NCBI GenBank assembly: GCA_003952965.2
Contig: CM025850.1
Location: 30,429,024 to 30,493,023 of the forward strand
Source of the DNA: Morella rubra
Lineage: Eukaryota; Streptophyta; Magnoliopsida; Fagales; Myricaceae
Direction: 5' to 3'
Length of the DNA: 64,000 bases
Shown here: positions 61,429 to 64,000 of the stretch, in pieces
How positions within the stretch are numbered: position 1 is the stretch's first letter
How the letters are laid out: each line of letters opens with the position of its first letter
Notes under the pieces: model-generated
The model's database searches: none
Seen by the model: only the letters and a program-made list of their open reading frames with translations
What the model was told of the DNA's origin: nothing
Translations under genes and position numbers: made by a program

Positions 61429-61533
61429 AAAGCCTCAATACGTTCTTTGAGCCACTCTTACAGCGCCCCCCTTCTCCCTCCACGATACTCTCCTGCTGCA
61501 GACAACCCTAGTGAACTCACAGCGCCGCCGAGA

Positions 61534-62034
61534 ATGCCTCCGAAGTTCGACCCTTCCCAGGTGGTGGACGTGTACGTCCGAGTAACGGGAGGTGAGGTTG
61601 GAGCGGCCAGTTCACTCGCCCCGAAGATCGGTCCTCTCGGTCTCTCCCCTAAGAAGATCGGAGAAGACATAGCCAAGGAGACAGCTAAGGACTGGAAGGG
61701 CCTTCGGGTGACTGTCAAGCTCACGGTTCAGAACCGTCAAGCTAAGGTCACGGTGGTGCCATCCGCCGCTGCCCTCGTCATCAAGGCCCTCAAGGAGCCG
61801 GAGCGCGACAGGAAGAAAACGAAAAATATTAAGCATAACGGCAACATCTCCCTCGACGACGTCATCGAGATTGCGAAGGTCATGAGTCCCAGGTCCATGG
61901 CCAAGGATCTCAGTGGCACCGTCAAAGAGATACTTGGAACCTGCGTCTCAGTCGGCTGTACAGTCGACGGCAAGGACCCCAAGGATCTGCAGCAGGAGAT
62001 CACCGACGGTGACGTCGAGATACCCCTAGATTGA
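61534..62034 (+). CDS. RPL12: 60S ribosomal protein L12 (uL11)
   Basis: Cytosolic large-subunit protein that binds 25S rRNA at the stalk base and helps form the GTPase-associated centre. The intronless frame gives 166 residues, the normal plant length. It opens [20 protein letters not shown]. The N-terminal domain (about 1-75) has the conserved [20 protein letters not shown] loop; the RNA-binding C-terminal domain (about 76-150) has [20 protein letters not shown]. The acidic end DGDVEIPLD is typical. The ATG at 61534 is used; the in-frame TTG upstream lies in the leader and cannot be the start. The frame is open and has strong GC-rich third positions compared with the surroundings, as expected for a highly expressed gene. 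Promoter motifs lie directly upstream. Absence of introns is usual for plant RPL12 genes. Confidence 0.97.
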   Translation: MPPKFDPSQVVDVYVRVTGGEVGAASSLAPKIGPLGLSPKKIGEDIAKETAKDWKGLRVTVKLTVQNRQAKVTVVPSAAALVIKALKEPERDRKKTKNIKHNGNISLDDVIEIAKVMSPRSMAKDLSGTVKEILGTCVSVGCTVDGKDPKDLQQEITDGDVEIPLD

Positions 62035-64000
62035 GAAATAGCGTGAGGATTAATTTCAGCAATCAGTTTTGGATCTTCAAATGAAATTTTTATCCTTTGC
62101 GCATTAATCATGTCTCCGAATTCTACGGTTACTTCTAGAGCTTGAATGATTAATATGAACCGCTGTTGATGTTTTATTTGAAAGAGGAGATGTAAGTTTT
62201 TGTTTTTTTCTTGAGTTAATGTGTGAAACAGCTAGATTGGATCTTAATTTTGATAATGCATTTTTTTATGCAAAAAAGATAAAGAAATGTCTGTCATTTA
62301 CACCTCGTGATGTCAGCCTCCGATTAAGTCTGGTACTCTGTTTTTAGTGCGTGAGTGATGAATGTTGATTTGTATCATTGGCAGAAATGCAAAGTTTGAT
62401 GGTGTTTGGGGACATCGACCTTACAATAAGTTTTGTTGATGAATGTCTTGCGAATCTAATTTTGTCAGATAAAGTGACATGCAGGTGGTCCAAACAATAC
62501 GTGGATGTATAGATACCTTGGTGTTGATTTAGGGTTTAGCAGGTTTTGCATGTATGAATATTTTGTGAATGAGGAAGACTTGTTCAATTTCATTGATTAG
62601 AGGTGTATGCCAGAATATGAAAGAATCTAGCGTATAACTATGTTCACAATGTCATTTGACCTTCGATGATATTAATTATTTAAGTTAATGCACTTGGTTC
62701 TTTTAGTTAGTACGTCTCCTCTGAAATTAAGTTTGAGGATGGAAACTTGGAAAGGGGGATTATGTGGTGTCCTTTTTTCTTCTGAAGTTATAAGAAATAT
62801 TAAGTCAATTGTAACTTGACGGGGAAATTGTAGAATATAGATGATTGTTTGTGCTTGTTGAAATTTTACTTTTGCATTTTTTTGAGCCATATTGCATGTG
62901 TATTGTAAGGTAGTGGAAAATGGTTGCTAACATTTTGCTTTTCTCAGAGGTATTTTGTTATTGCTTATTTGCTTATGGGTTATCTCACCCATGCAGGCTG
63001 CTGGTCTCTGCTTTAAGTTGGTACCAGACTGAGTTTTGAATACATTTGTGGTATGCATTATTCTTCTTTTCTCGTGAACATGTTGGATCAATCTTTTTGA
63101 TTGGATGTGCTTTCTCATAACATAATGGTCTATGATTGATTGTGTAACTGAAAGCAAAAATCATAGGAACTTGGAGAAGGTCGAGTCATTTCAGTTTGGT
63201 TTAGCTTGTAGCCTCATCTTGAGTAAAATCTGTGAGGTTCATATGTTTTACTCGTGGTATCTCTGTTTAGTGAGAGCTTTGGATGCTGATATGTCGTATT
63301 TGTTTTGTGTCAGGGGTTTCCTTTTGCTTCCTTGGGATTCTTAGAAGGGGGGAAATGAATTAAAATACTATCAAGTGGTTTGGTCTAGTAACTTCCTTTT
63401 TTTTTTTTTTAATAAGTAGTCTAGTAACTTCCTGGTGAATTTGGTTCAGCTGATATGCTGATGTGTTTTGGTGAATTGATCAAGGGACACCATTTAATCA
63501 TTGTGTGGATGGGGTTTCATTTATACAGTATCAATGCCTAGGGACGTATCAATTTATTTCAAACGGTGGGATAACATTTTAGAAGTTATGGAGATAAGGT
63601 GTAAGTAGGTGTAATCATATAATGCACTCTACTCTTCATAAAATCTGGAGAATAGGCCTGGTAGTTCTGAAAGAGAGCTGTGACTACTCAAAAGGAAAAA
63701 GACACTCTCCAGACAAATCAAGTAAGAGTAGAGTTGTATTTAGAGAAAAAAAAGTAATAGTAGAGTTGTAAGCTGCTAAGTTAGTGCTGGTGGTTATTTT
63801 TTGCCCAAGCGTAGGATGGAACAGTGTGGTGGAGTGGATCTCCACGGTGTCTTGGTTCAAAACAAATTGATGGGTAAGTATATTGCATTCTGGTGTTGGT
63901 ATCTCTTTGTTTGCATTCATCGTAAAACATGCTCTTTTTGTCAGGCTTCCCAAGTTCTAATGAGCAGATAGTGTTGTGTCTGTGCTGAAAACCAGTTTGG
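62035..64000. other. uL11 3' flank and right edge
   Basis: The first 150-200 bases are probably the uL11 3' untranslated region. Beyond that I see no gene to the end of the window, apart from the micro-insertion at 63383-63433. Confidence 0.5.
63383..63433 (-). mobile_element. Minimal LINE-tail insertion with 15-bp target duplication
   Basis: GTCTAGTAACTTCCT occurs at 63383-63397 and 63419-63433. It flanks 21 bases, a T run followed by AATAAGTA. On the minus strand this reads TACTTATT plus poly(A), like the 3' ends seen at 44051-44135. It fits an extreme 5' truncation of a LINE-type retroposon. Confidence 0.7.

Noticed and set aside
1-64000. A new multi-gene defence or biosynthetic system
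   Set aside because: The intact genes are unrelated single plant genes separated by transposon debris; nothing indicates a functional cluster.

Overview
The window looks like nuclear DNA of a eudicot, probably woody. Non-coding DNA is AT-rich, genes have GT-AG introns, and the families are plant-specific: a LOG cytokinin enzyme, a miR160-regulated ARF, an S40 protein, and a plant uL11 gene with telo-box and site II motifs. Species cannot be told from the sequence. It is gene-poor: six intact genes, one pseudogene and many transposon remnants.

Layout. 1-10.1 kb: no convincing gene. 10.36-14.85 kb (+): a seven-exon LOG-type cytokinin riboside 5'-monophosphate phosphoribohydrolase. 14.85-26.2 kb: intergenic, with an LTR-like fragment, two copies of a palindromic MITE (one with a perfect 8-bp target duplication), a SINE-like tRNA-derived segment and a 550-bp foldback element. 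27.7-30.8 kb (+): an ARF10/16-type auxin response factor with B3, ARF and PB1 domains and a miR160 target site. 33.1 kb: a short element with internal tandem repeats. 37.2-37.7 kb (+): a frameshifted CASP-like (CASPL5A-type) pseudogene. 38.3-39.8 kb: LTR-like repeat. 41.7-42.55 kb (+): a three-exon 88-residue gene of unknown function. 43.66-45.34 kb (-): a four-exon, 133-residue single-pass membrane coiled-coil protein, with a nearly intact TRIM element just upstream of it. 48.54-49.04 kb (-): S40/DUF584 protein. 53.96-60.46 kb: a complete but decayed Ty1/copia element on the minus strand, with two LTRs, PBS, polypurine tract and a perfect 5-bp target duplication. 61.53-62.03 kb (+): cytosolic ribosomal protein uL11 (RPL12), intronless.

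The genes do not form a pathway or operon; they are separate plant transcription units. LOG (cytokinin activation) and ARF10/16 (auxin response repression) are about 13 kb apart, probably by chance. I found no CRISPR array, bacterial-type system or clearly new multi-gene system. The most informative structures are mobile-element scars: the TRIM in a promoter, the MITE family, repeated poly(T) micro-insertions with long target duplications, the CASPL pseudogene, and an integrase tandem duplication in the copia element.
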